Virus record (IMG/VR): IMGVR_UViG_3300047409_000217
Coordinates: 1-40,663 of that record
From: a virus
Length of the DNA: 40,663 nt
Reading direction: 5' to 3' (one strand)
A program made the position numbers and the translations under genes. Position 1 is the stretch's first letter. The number at the start of each line of letters is the position of its first letter. Positions 23,109 to 30,323 of this stretch are shown piece by piece. The notes under the pieces were generated by a model. The model was not told the origin of the DNA, ran no database searches, and saw only the letters and a program-made list of their open reading frames with translations.

Positions 23109-23719
23109 GTCGTGCGCACTCTCAGAGACGAGCCACTGTGCTGCGCCGTGTCATCTTGCAGCTGTAGCGCGTCCTTGTCGCGCTCGTACAAGTCCAGATA
23201 TTCGGCGGTCCGCTTGGCGTCCTTGATGTAGTGGCATGCATAGGACATCGCCAGGTTCAAGTAAATGTTCGGGTGATTTGTGAACAACCAGTTCGCCCCG
23301 GAAGAAAGCGCCGTGAACTTCTGGTAGTAAAAAATATTTACGGTGTAGATGGCGTCCGGAGTCGGCCCGAAAAGGATCTGATCGCCTTCAATCGTGTACA
23401 AAGATGGCTTGTCATATGGGTCGCCATTTGGATATTTGTAATCCAGATGCTCGACGGTGCAGTAGGACAGTTGGCGCTCAGGGTTGCCGTCAATGGAGAC
23501 GTTCTCAAACTGGAGCCAATCGCTCGGAAGGTTAACGCCTCTGTTGGTGGCTACCGTAGAGAGCGTGCTGGAAACGATTTGTTTCCTCAGGCGCAGATCA
23601 CGGCCAATCTTGGCTTCTGCAAGCGTGATGAAATCAGGAATAACCGCCGTCAGGTCGGTACGGTTAATCCAGGCGGCAATCGAGGCCTGTAGCCCTGCGT
23701 AAGTGCCGTCAAGTGCCAT
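23105..23719 (-). CDS. Head-tail adaptor protein (gp4/gp6-like)
   Basis: A 204-residue protein of the phage adaptor type: TYAGLQASIAAWINRTDLTAVIPDFITLAEAKIGRDLRLR is the usual helical N-terminus, LPSDWLQFENVSIDG is a common middle motif, and it ends with a helical stretch (YLDLYERDKDALQLQ). Such proteins join the portal to tail components. It lies directly upstream of the stabilisation protein. Confidence 0.82.
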   Translation of the reverse strand: MALDGTYAGLQASIAAWINRTDLTAVIPDFITLAEAKIGRDLRLRKQIVSSTLSTVATNRGVNLPSDWLQFENVSIDGNPERQLSYCTVEHLDYKYPNGDPYDKPSLYTIEGDQILFGPTPDAIYTVNIFYYQKFTALSSGANWLFTNHPNIYLNLAMSYACHYIKDAKRTAEYLDLYERDKDALQLQDDTAQHSGSSLRVRTT

Positions 23720-23720
23720 A

Positions 23721-24029
23721 TCAGACTTTCCCAGCCCATACGCGGAAATCCTTCAGCGCGGGGTCATTGAGCATCGCCTTGCAATGCACTGGGTTTTTCA
23801 GGAACTCGCCGAAGCTGATCCCGTTGACGTTGCAGTACTTCTCGACCAGCACCTGAGGGAAGCTCGCGGCGTGTTTGAAGTCGCTTGAGCCATGTTTGCC
23901 CTCACGATGGAGGGCCTTGGTGCGCTCGACAAAGGGCGTGCAGTCCTGCACCGAGCCCGTGACGAGGTTTCCATCCTCAAGCGCGACGACGGTACTGAGC
24001 CCGCCGCCTTGGTCGATTACCGTGCGCAT
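23721..24029 (-). CDS. Small virion-region protein
   Basis: A 102-residue protein starting at 24029, where the ATG shares one base with the stop of the gene before. It contains TPFVERTKALHREGKHGSSDFKHAASFPQVLVEKYC, seen in small proteins next to capsid genes. No catalytic motif. A longer frame to 24194 lies inside the upstream gene and is rejected. Confidence 0.68.
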   Translation of the reverse strand: MRTVIDQGGGLSTVVALEDGNLVTGSVQDCTPFVERTKALHREGKHGSSDFKHAASFPQVLVEKYCNVNGISFGEFLKNPVHCKAMLNDPALKDFRVWAGKV

Positions 24030-24340
24030 CAGGATGCTTCCAGCGGAACCACGTTGACCTTGCCAGCAGCAGTGCCCTGGATATAGGCGATGTGCGTCAT
24101 GCCGTTGGTGGTCATGATGGCGCTGTCCGCGGGCTGGACAAGCATGTCGTTTGCCGTTGCCGTGACAGTCACGGTGCCAAGCTTCACATAGCACTCATTG
24201 ATGCCAGCAACGCGGATATAGCGAGGTATTTCCCCTGCGGAGTTGGTCGGGATCGCCGTGCGGGCGCTGGCGGCTCCGGTAGCCGCTGTAAAGCCGACCG
24301 ACTGAACTGTGATCGGTCCGCCTTCGTAGGTGTTTGACAT
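24029..24340 (-). CDS. Small capsid-associated protein
   Basis: A 103-residue beta-rich protein (ITVQSVGFTAATGAASARTAIP; RYIRVAGINECYVKLGTVTVTATAND). Such proteins often decorate or complete capsids. The leader contains two tight hairpins before GGAG. Function is inferred from composition and place. Confidence 0.68.
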   Translation of the reverse strand: MSNTYEGGPITVQSVGFTAATGAASARTAIPTNSAGEIPRYIRVAGINECYVKLGTVTVTATANDMLVQPADSAIMTTNGMTHIAYIQGTAAGKVNVVPLEAS

Positions 24341-24348
24341 GTTTGCTC

Positions 24349-24394
24349 CGGCGCTTCTCAGCGTTAGGAAAATTGGGAGCGGGCCGAAGCCCGC
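24349..24394 (-). promoter_or_regulatory. Tandem UUCG and GNRA hairpins before the ribosome-binding site
   Basis: On the minus strand the 59-base gap holds GCGGGC-UUCG-GCCCGC (24379-24394) and then CGCU-GAGA-AGCG (24352-24363), the latter followed at once by CCGGAG, the ribosome-binding site of the 103-residue protein. The first may act as a 3' end or stabiliser for the preceding message; the second is part of a motif shared with other head genes. Confidence 0.55.
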
Positions 24395-24399
24395 CGTGG

Positions 24400-24819
24400 T
24401 CAGATGACGATGTAGTTAACGCAGACAGCGAAGGTGCCGGCAGACGATGCGGCGCCGGTTTCGGTGTAGGTCACATTCAGGGCGCGCGACGTGGTGGACG
24501 GCGCCCAACTGGCCGTTGCAGCCTGCGAGAAGTTGCCGATAGCCGTTTTCACGTCCTGAGCAGCGCTGAAGGCGGTAGCAGAGCCACCGACCAGGCCGAC
24601 AGAAACGGTCGAGGTTGTTGCTGCATTCGACACTACCGAAACCGGGATGTGAATGCTAACAATTTGCGCATTGGCTGGCAGAAAGCCCAGCGCAACAGTG
24701 TTGGTGGCGCCGCGTGCGACTTGCGCAGCCATCGACATAACGATTGAGCCTTTTCCGCTCGATGCATCGTCAACAACAGCAAGGCCGCCCGTAGGCGTTT
24801 GAACAAGGTTCATACCCAT
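24400..24819 (-). CDS. Capsid-region beta-sandwich protein (decoration candidate)
   Basis: A 139-residue protein rich in Ala, Thr, Ser and Val with alternating hydrophobic strands (TNTVALGFLPANAQIVSIHIPV, SVGLVGGSATAFSAAQDVKTAI). It begins MGMNLVQTPTGG at 24819, with ACGGAG upstream. It follows the major capsid gene, where decoration or head-completion proteins are usual. Confidence 0.7.
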   Translation of the reverse strand: MGMNLVQTPTGGLAVVDDASSGKGSIVMSMAAQVARGATNTVALGFLPANAQIVSIHIPVSVVSNAATTSTVSVGLVGGSATAFSAAQDVKTAIGNFSQAATASWAPSTTSRALNVTYTETGAASSAGTFAVCVNYIVI

Positions 24820-24835
24820 TTTGTACTCCGTAGAC

Positions 24836-24857
24836 GGGGAGAGCCGAAGCCCTCCCC
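24836..24857 (-). promoter_or_regulatory. Strong UUCG tetraloop hairpin between capsid and next gene
   Basis: On the minus strand GGGGAGGGC and GCTCTCCCC form a 9-bp stem (one G-U pair) closed by a C-UUCG-G tetraloop, between the capsid stop and the ACGGAG of the next gene. No T-run follows, so it more likely stabilises or processes mRNA than terminates. Confidence 0.6.
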
Positions 24858-24863
24858 TATGGT

Positions 24864-25787
24864 TTAGGCGATGTCGTAGACGGCGCCATGGGCTTTCGGA
24901 GCGCGGCATTCCAGCGCGAACTCCACCACCAGCTCACGGCGATCGGAGTCACCCGTTTTCGCCAGTTCGATGGTTTGGAAGGGGCGCAGATAGGCCACGG
25001 CCAGCTTGTCCATCTGGAGGATGAACACGTCGCGGGTGCGTTGGAAGCGGTTTGGAACCGCCTTCAACTCGCCGAAGTCCGACACGTACACATCAATGGA
25101 CGTGTAGAGCTTGGCGTCCTCGCTCTTGTCCATGCGGGTTGCGTTGCCGGTGAAAGACGAGAACGTCTGTTTCGCGGCAGGACCCATCATGATGGTGTCG
25201 GGATCACCACCGGCCGTGTACACCAACTGGCACACGGACTTCACCTGGGACTCAACGAATGCACGGGTCGTGCCGTCCGTCTTGTCGGTGTTGGCAGTGT
25301 AGCTCGCCAGGGTCGTATCGGAGGCTTTGGAGGTGTTGTCCACAACCCAGCCCACCAGGCCGCGGGTGGCGCGCGGAGAGGTCGCCAGAACGCTTTGCTG
25401 CGTCATGGCAAATTCCATGTCGCGCTTCAGCTCCAGAGACTTCAAACTGCCTTGGTAAGACAGCTCGTTCTTGCGGCCGGCCGGGTTCATGGCCTGCTGA
25501 GTGCCGGACACACCAAAGGGCTTGGTGCTGATCTGGCAGCGGTTGGTGAGGCGGACGGTGGGCGTAGCTGCAATCAGCGTAGCGTCGTCGCCTTCAACTG
25601 CCAGATTGGACGCGGCCGCAGCCAGGTCCTGGGTTTGCCACTCGTGCAACGTGTTGGTTGCGGTGGTTTTTGCCGCGCCGCTCAGGAGGGGCGTGGTCGT
25701 GGGGGAGATGCGATAGATCACATCGCTGAGGTCTTCGCGGTTACCGATCACCGAAGTGGTGATGAAGGTATTTGTAGGTGCAGTCAT
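24864..25787 (-). CDS. Major capsid protein, SU10/DUF5309 type
   Basis: A 307-residue HK97-fold capsid protein of the SU10/DUF5309 family. Recognisable parts are NREDLSDVIYRISPTTTPLLS at the N-terminus, HEWQTQDLAAAASNLAVEGDDAT, RLTNRCQISTKPFGVSGTQQA, and the C-terminal DVFILQMDKLAVAYLRPF with RELVVEFALECRAPKAHG. It follows the scaffold gene, with a GNRA hairpin and CTGGAG before its ATG. No fused protease is seen. Confidence 0.93.
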   Translation of the reverse strand: MTAPTNTFITTSVIGNREDLSDVIYRISPTTTPLLSGAAKTTATNTLHEWQTQDLAAAASNLAVEGDDATLIAATPTVRLTNRCQISTKPFGVSGTQQAMNPAGRKNELSYQGSLKSLELKRDMEFAMTQQSVLATSPRATRGLVGWVVDNTSKASDTTLASYTANTDKTDGTTRAFVESQVKSVCQLVYTAGGDPDTIMMGPAAKQTFSSFTGNATRMDKSEDAKLYTSIDVYVSDFGELKAVPNRFQRTRDVFILQMDKLAVAYLRPFQTIELAKTGDSDRRELVVEFALECRAPKAHGAVYDIA

Positions 25788-25801
25788 GCTATTTTCTCCA
25801 G

Positions 25802-25813
25802 CGTCTCGCGACG
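25802..25813 (-). promoter_or_regulatory. GNRA hairpin before the capsid ribosome-binding site
   Basis: On the minus strand CCTAA-CGUC-GCGA-GACG-CUGGAG: a four-pair stem with a GNRA tetraloop directly before the GGAG of the capsid gene. It matches CCTAA-CGCU-GAGA-AGCG-CCGGAG of the gene at 24340, with two stem pairs changed on both sides. Confidence 0.55.
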
Positions 25814-25820
25814 TTAGGGG

Positions 25821-26792
25821 TTAAACGAATTGGTCGAACAGCGCGACAGCGTCCTCTACCCGGCCCGTCTTGGACAACTGCTTCATGGCAGAACTGCGAC
25901 GGTCAAGGTTCGGGGTATCGCCAACACCAGGGCGGACCACTTTTTGCGGTAGGGCCTGGACTTTCTTGGCGGCGGCTCGCGCTTTTTCCATCATCTGGTC
26001 GTACTTCATGGCCTTATGGCCGAGCACAACCGCCCGATGGTCGAACGTTGCTTTCAATTCGGCGTCTTCGAATCCCTGACTTTTCAGGTATTCCGAGAGT
26101 TCCGCCGATCCGGCCTTAGCCTTCACAGGGTCTTTCCAGTCGGGAAGCTTGGCAATGAGTTTTTCTTGCTGCTCCGCCCGGTAGGACTGCATGTGCTGGA
26201 CTTGTTCGGCCTGGGATTGCTCGGCGATGAGCTGAAGCTGTTGATGCGTTTCCTGCCATGCTGCTTGTCTCCGTTGTAGGAGGTGCTGCTGACGCAGTGC
26301 TTCAACAGGATCGGCCTCGATGAGCTTTTCCCAATCAATCTTTTGTTGCTGCTCAATGACAGCTTCCAGTTGCAAAGCGTTCTTTTGAAGGCCCTGCGCG
26401 TAGACTTGGCGCTCTTGTCGCGCCTTTGCGGTTTCAGCCTCGGCCGCTTTTCTGGCGTCCGCAACCTCCATCGTCTTTTTCGTGTAGTCAGCCTGGCGCA
26501 ATCCGTTCTTGTAGAAATCGGCCAATTCCGCCTTGCTGAGTTCGACCGTCTTGCCATCTACTTCGATGGTGACTTTCTCGCCCGCGGCATCATCGCCCTC
26601 TTCCTGCGTGTTCGGCTCGCCGTCGTCCGATTCGGCGGCCTTGCGGGCCTCGTCTTCGAGCTTTTCGGCTTCCAATGCTTCCGGCGTCTTCTCCGGGGCC
26701 TTTACGGGCTCAAGAGCGGATGCGAAAGCGTCTACCGCTGATTCTGGGCTCAGCGGCGCGTTGCTGGGTTCCCCTGTGGAGGGAGTATCCAT
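25821..26792 (-). CDS. Scaffold protein
   Basis: A 323-residue, highly charged, largely helical protein: an acidic disordered N-terminal third (EGDDAAGEK), then VTIEVDGKTVELSKAEL, a motif frequent in phage scaffolds, then a Gln-rich coiled coil (LQLIAEQSQAEQVQHMQS), ending in a basic tail (KVVRPGVGDTPNL). Its place directly before the major capsid gene supports the role in shell assembly. The start is ATG 26792 with GGAG upstream; a TTG two codons earlier is less likely. Confidence 0.86.
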   Translation of the reverse strand: MDTPSTGEPSNAPLSPESAVDAFASALEPVKAPEKTPEALEAEKLEDEARKAAESDDGEPNTQEEGDDAAGEKVTIEVDGKTVELSKAELADFYKNGLRQADYTKKTMEVADARKAAEAETAKARQERQVYAQGLQKNALQLEAVIEQQQKIDWEKLIEADPVEALRQQHLLQRRQAAWQETHQQLQLIAEQSQAEQVQHMQSYRAEQQEKLIAKLPDWKDPVKAKAGSAELSEYLKSQGFEDAELKATFDHRAVVLGHKAMKYDQMMEKARAAAKKVQALPQKVVRPGVGDTPNLDRRSSAMKQLSKTGRVEDAVALFDQFV

Positions 26793-26807
26793 AGTCAATC
26801 TCCAATG

Positions 26808-26822
26808 CGGCGCTTCTCAGCG
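26808..26822 (-). promoter_or_regulatory. GNRA hairpin before the scaffold gene
   Basis: The 15-mer CGCTGAGAAGCGCCG on the minus strand (CGCU-GAGA-AGCG hairpin) is identical to that before the gene at 24340. TTGGAG follows 3 bases later. Confidence 0.55.
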
Positions 26823-26828
26823 GACGCG

Positions 26829-26863
26829 ACCCCACAAATAGCCTGTTGGCTACTAGCGCTGGG
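26829..26863 (-). other. Long imperfect hairpin upstream of the scaffold gene
   Basis: On the minus strand ACCCCA and TGGGGT form an outer stem, with an inner stem AGTAGCC/GGCTATT closed by AACA. No T-run follows. It lies between the small gene at 26867 and the scaffold leader hairpin and may act as a processing or stabilising element. Nothing else is seen in this 74-bp gap. Confidence 0.45.
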
Positions 26864-26866
26864 GTA

Positions 26867-27055
26867 TTACGCTAGATTCTTTTTAAGACGGTACATTTCC
26901 ACCGCTTTTTGATAAGCGGCCTCGCCTTTGCTCATATCTGCCGTGTCAATCGCACAAGCGTCTGTGGCTATTCTCTTGGTCTGTTCGTCCGTTAGCTTTA
27001 CGTCAACTGGCGCCATGCGGTGAACGACCATGTAAGTCGGCTCTACTATGCTCAT
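26867..27055 (-). CDS. Small virion-region protein
   Basis: A 62-residue protein with AAGGAACC upstream of the ATG. The helical C-terminus (GEAAYQKAVEMYRLKKN) and LTDEQTKRIATDA are typical of small proteins in head operons, but I cannot name the function. Confidence 0.65.
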   Translation of the reverse strand: MSIVEPTYMVVHRMAPVDVKLTDEQTKRIATDACAIDTADMSKGEAAYQKAVEMYRLKKNLA

Positions 27056-27098
27056 GTCTGGTTCCTTTTAATCAAAAAAGACGCGCCGCCCATCATCT

Positions 27099-27392
27099 TT
27101 ATTTGAAGCTGGGTATCAGCTCTTTGGCGCGCTCTGCGAGCGTCTTCTTGTGTTCCAGGTCCAGCATCGCTTGCTTGCCCGAGATCAGCGAGTCCTTCAG
27201 CAGGCCCTCGATCTTGTTCGTCAGGCCCAGCATCAGGTACAGGGTTTCCCGGCCTTGCGAGTCCCTTGAGGGTGAGTTTTGCCATTTGTCTGTGATCTCC
27301 GCTCTGAGGTCGTTGAATGCCTTGATGTAAGCCTCGTTTTCGAGGACTTCGCGGGCTCGGTTGCCGTCGTAGATGCGCTGTTCAATGCTCAT
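27099..27392 (-). CDS. Small helical head-region protein
   Basis: A 97-residue, mostly helical protein (MSIEQRIYDGNRAREVLENEAYIKAFNDLRAEI; ETLYLMLGLTNKIEGLLKDSL). Proteins with this pattern lie between portal and scaffold genes in many podoviruses. It overlaps the next upstream gene by 11 bp. Role unknown. Confidence 0.72.
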   Translation of the reverse strand: MSIEQRIYDGNRAREVLENEAYIKAFNDLRAEITDKWQNSPSRDSQGRETLYLMLGLTNKIEGLLKDSLISGKQAMLDLEHKKTLAERAKELIPSFK

Positions 27393-27615
27393 CGCCGCCC
27401 TTTAAATACTTTTCCACCTTGGCCGCGTCCTTCATGATTTCAGTCATCGAGGTTGTCCCGCCGCTGGCAAGTGCATTGCAATGCGCGAGCGATAAGGCGA
27501 CGTTCAAGGCATCGATCCGCACCGGGCTGCTACCGTCTGGCAGACCACGGGCGATGGACACAGCCTCTTCCTGATCGGCTAGAAACTTCTTAAGGCGCGT
27601 GTTTTCTTCAGCCAT
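27382..27615 (-). CDS. Small protein downstream of the portal gene
   Basis: A 77-residue helical protein (TRLKKFLADQEEAVSIARG; RIDALNVALSLAHC). Its ATG shares one base with the portal stop. No domain recognised. Confidence 0.66.
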   Translation of the reverse strand: MAEENTRLKKFLADQEEAVSIARGLPDGSSPVRIDALNVALSLAHCNALASGGTTSMTEIMKDAAKVEKYLKGGDEH

Positions 27616-30002
27616 TACGGTTGCACCTCGCGGCTTATTTCGGCGGTCGCCGTCTGCGTTGCCGAGTCGTTCAACTTGTCTTTGCTGGTGATGTTTGCCA
27701 CTTCGACCTTCACAGACGACTCAATCTCGACTTTCCAGCGGTTGAACGCATCTTCGCGCTGGTGGGCCAGGTCCGCATACTGCGCCTTCAATTGAGCCAG
27801 CGCGGCCTCGTTCTGCATCTTCATCGCATGTTGCTGCGCCTCGGATGCCTGGCGGTTGTTGTCAACCTGGGCCTGATAGCTGGCCTTGAGCTGTTCAAGC
27901 TGGGCTTGGTGTTCGCGGTCCGACTGGTCATTGGCGGCCTTGAATTGCAACCGCATCTGTTCAATCTGGGCGTCTACCTGCGCCTTGCCTGCAGTGGCCT
28001 GACCATTGGCCTGAATCTTCATTTGCTCAAGCTGCATCATTGCGTCCAGCTTGGCCTTCTCGGGGTCCGGCTTCGGAGGCGGCGGGTTCTTTACCGGGTC
28101 ATTGAAGAACTTGTTCCCATTCTTGTAACCCAGCAACTTTGCAAGCTCCGTGCTCGCCTCATATAGGTTAGCGCCATTCGCCACGCCCAGCGGGAACACC
28201 TTCTCCTGCTGCCCAATCAGCGCCATCATGTGCTGGACCTTCTGGTCCTTGTTGCCCTGGCCAATTCCGACGTTTATGTTCACATCGAACTGGTTGCGCC
28301 ACTCGCGGGGATCTATGTCGGTCCATTCCCCCGCGAGCTTTATCGTCGCCTTCTTGTTCTGGTGCTGGCAAACTAGCTTCAAGATGAAGTTAAACAGCTC
28401 CGTGAAACCTTCGGCGAAGTTGCGGGCGATCAGGTCAACCCGCATATCCGCCTTATTGGTGATGATGTTCATCCCCGTGGCAGTGTCGTTCAGGCCGTGA
28501 GCATCGTTGCCCTGGCTGTAGCGGCTCCATCCCGTGGCTTTTTCCAGCTCCTGCTCGGTGTAGTCCAGCAATTCCATGACCTTTGACGTGTTACCGGCGC
28601 CTTGATCAAGCCGGCCGGCCATGCCCTCCTTCTTCATGCGCACAACGCCACCCGGACGCGAAGTCATCAGGTCGTCAAGGTTGACCTGTCCTTCAACCGC
28701 AAAATAGCGCCCGTTGGCCTCAAGATATGTGTTGTCATGCGCCGCGCGGATCAGGCTCGTCTTGGATTTCTGCTTCTCCATCGCCAAATCAGCAATGGAC
28801 AGCCCGAAAAACGTATGTGGCAGCGGAACCGGCGTGATGCTCACAAACGGCGTGAAATCAACCTCTTCGTTGTCCAGCAGTTCATTGCCGGCCACCGTTA
28901 CCTTGCGCAGTTCGCTGATGCCGTCGCCATCGAAGTCGCAGCGGATATAGCACTCGGTAACCCAAATCTTGCGTTGGCTCTCGTCGGCGGTGTTTACCTC
29001 GTCCGACATGTAGGCGTTTTCGTCGTTCCAGCTCAGACGCTGGATGCGCTCGCTGTTCACCGCCTGGCCCTGGTCCTCGCCGCTGATTTTGTCAACGTTC
29101 TTGTAGCCCATGCTTTTCAGCTCGGACACGGTGCGCTGCACGCGGTGCCCGACAAACCTGGCAGTCGGAATGTTCTTCGCATTGCGGCTAATCAAGAACT
29201 CCTCGGGCGGGACGTTCTCAATCGTGATCTTTCCGTCCGTCTTCACGCGCTTGCAGGTGATGTCGTAGATCATCACGGGAGGCTGGGCGTTGATCTGCTC
29301 AATCTGAGCCTGGATAGGCTGGATTTGCTGGGCAACCTGGCCCTTGGCCTGCTGCTCGGCCTGAGGCGGGATTTTGCCGCTCTGCCATGCCTGCCAAAAC
29401 CCGTCTTCAATCTGCTTGATCTGGCCTTGAAGCTGTTCAAGCGCCTTTGCCCTGGCATTGGCGTCGTCTTCATCAGGATAGGCCGAGGATTCGGTTACCT
29501 CAACCTCCGGGTCTTCCATGATCTGAGCAAGCTCGATCTGGTCCAGCGCCTTGTATTCTTCTTTTTTCTCTTCGTGGCGCGTGTCCCACCAGACCTTTAC
29601 GATGCCGTTCTTCTGCAGCAGCGCATCCTTCATCCATACATAGGACAGGTTGTGGCCGTTGTTCTTCTTGAAGAACAGGTAATTGACGTACTCCGTCGCC
29701 TGGGTGGCGCGCTGCTCATCCTCAGGGCCTTGGGGCTCGAACTCGGCCACCTTGTCGCCGCCGCAGAATGTCACCATGAGCTGAGGCAGCATGCTCTCGA
29801 TGGTGTCGCGCACATCAGTGCTGACCACGCCCGAGCGGCCGTCAATCTCAGGCTTGGCGAGGTCGCCAACAGCCAAACCCAGGTAGTAATACTCGGCTTT
29901 TTGCCGAGCCGCGCTCAATTTGGACGAGGAATAGCCCAAGCTGGAGCGCATTTCAGAGCCGATCAAGGCTTTGAGGTCGTCTTCAGAAAGGCCTTTGCCC
30001 AT
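27615..30002 (-). CDS. Portal protein
   Basis: A 795-residue portal, the ring through which DNA is packaged. The N-terminal half has the usual signals: EIDGRSGVVSTDVRDTIESMLPQLM, YVNYLFFKKNNGHNLSYVWMKDALLQKNGIVKVWWD, PPEEFLISRNAKN and TPFVSITPVPLPHTFFGLSIADL. The long C-terminal part (about residues 640-795) is a Gln-rich coiled coil, probably the portal barrel. The start at 30002 has AAGGAAAAC upstream; the frame is open 135 bp further but without a site. It follows terminase. Confidence 0.93.
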   Translation of the reverse strand: MGKGLSEDDLKALIGSEMRSSLGYSSSKLSAARQKAEYYYLGLAVGDLAKPEIDGRSGVVSTDVRDTIESMLPQLMVTFCGGDKVAEFEPQGPEDEQRATQATEYVNYLFFKKNNGHNLSYVWMKDALLQKNGIVKVWWDTRHEEKKEEYKALDQIELAQIMEDPEVEVTESSAYPDEDDANARAKALEQLQGQIKQIEDGFWQAWQSGKIPPQAEQQAKGQVAQQIQPIQAQIEQINAQPPVMIYDITCKRVKTDGKITIENVPPEEFLISRNAKNIPTARFVGHRVQRTVSELKSMGYKNVDKISGEDQGQAVNSERIQRLSWNDENAYMSDEVNTADESQRKIWVTECYIRCDFDGDGISELRKVTVAGNELLDNEEVDFTPFVSITPVPLPHTFFGLSIADLAMEKQKSKTSLIRAAHDNTYLEANGRYFAVEGQVNLDDLMTSRPGGVVRMKKEGMAGRLDQGAGNTSKVMELLDYTEQELEKATGWSRYSQGNDAHGLNDTATGMNIITNKADMRVDLIARNFAEGFTELFNFILKLVCQHQNKKATIKLAGEWTDIDPREWRNQFDVNINVGIGQGNKDQKVQHMMALIGQQEKVFPLGVANGANLYEASTELAKLLGYKNGNKFFNDPVKNPPPPKPDPEKAKLDAMMQLEQMKIQANGQATAGKAQVDAQIEQMRLQFKAANDQSDREHQAQLEQLKASYQAQVDNNRQASEAQQHAMKMQNEAALAQLKAQYADLAHQREDAFNRWKVEIESSVKVEVANITSKDKLNDSATQTATAEISREVQP

Positions 30003-30014
30003 GTTTTCCTTAGG

Positions 30015-30029
30015 TCGCAATCTCTGCGA
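30015..30029 (-). promoter_or_regulatory. Hairpin before the portal ribosome-binding site
   Basis: On the minus strand TCGCA-GAGAT-TGCGA is a 5-bp stem with a 5-base loop, followed directly by CCTAAGGA and the portal ATG. It resembles in place the hairpins before the scaffold and capsid genes. Confidence 0.45.
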
Positions 30030-30133
30030 TGCTGTTAATAAGAGGCGGCCGGCGATGTAGCCCCGGCTTGACTGGCAGCGTTCAATCTTTCGCCAATCTG
30101 TTCTGCGGTCATGACCCGCTCCACCGCGCATCA

Positions 30134-30277
30134 TCACTGCGCATTCACCAAAAATCGTAGCGGCTTACCCGCAAGCACAGCGCGCCAGTTACTCAGGTGC
30201 TGATGCTGTTGAAAGGACAGCCGCTTCATTCCTTCGCCACTTTGAAGCAACTCGGCTATGGGGCTGGTGACTGGCAC
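30134..30277 (-). CDS. Possible small protein between terminase and portal
   Basis: A GTG at 30277 opens a 47-residue frame after the end of the terminase gene, with the C-terminus GMKRLSFQQHQHLSNWRAVLAGKPLRFLVNAQ. The frame extends far upstream inside terminase, but that part looks like a shadow. No strong ribosome-binding site. The rest of the gap 30003-30133 contains nothing I can call except the portal leader hairpin. Confidence 0.42.
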   Translation of the reverse strand: MPVTSPIAELLQSGEGMKRLSFQQHQHLSNWRAVLAGKPLRFLVNAQ

Positions 30278-30323
30278 TGTTGCCGCATTCCGTTTCCAAT
30301 GACGCGCCGTGGTGCGCTGCTCG

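Noticed and set aside
24029-24194. N-terminal extension of the gene at 23721
   Set aside because: The extra 55 residues lie inside the upstream gene and are His/Arg/Cys-rich like an out-of-frame reading; the start at 24029 gives normal coupling.
24888-25817. A 309-codon frame opposite the capsid gene
   Set aside because: Antisense shadow of a recognised capsid protein, with no domain of its own.
27056-27098. GC-rich stretch with a T-run as terminator on the minus strand
   Set aside because: GGGCGGCGCGTC before TTTTTT has no convincing inverted partner, so no hairpin can be drawn.
28602-30038. A 478-codon open frame opposite the portal gene
   Set aside because: It mirrors the well-supported portal protein codon by codon and has a Leu/Val/Arg-rich composition typical of antisense frames.
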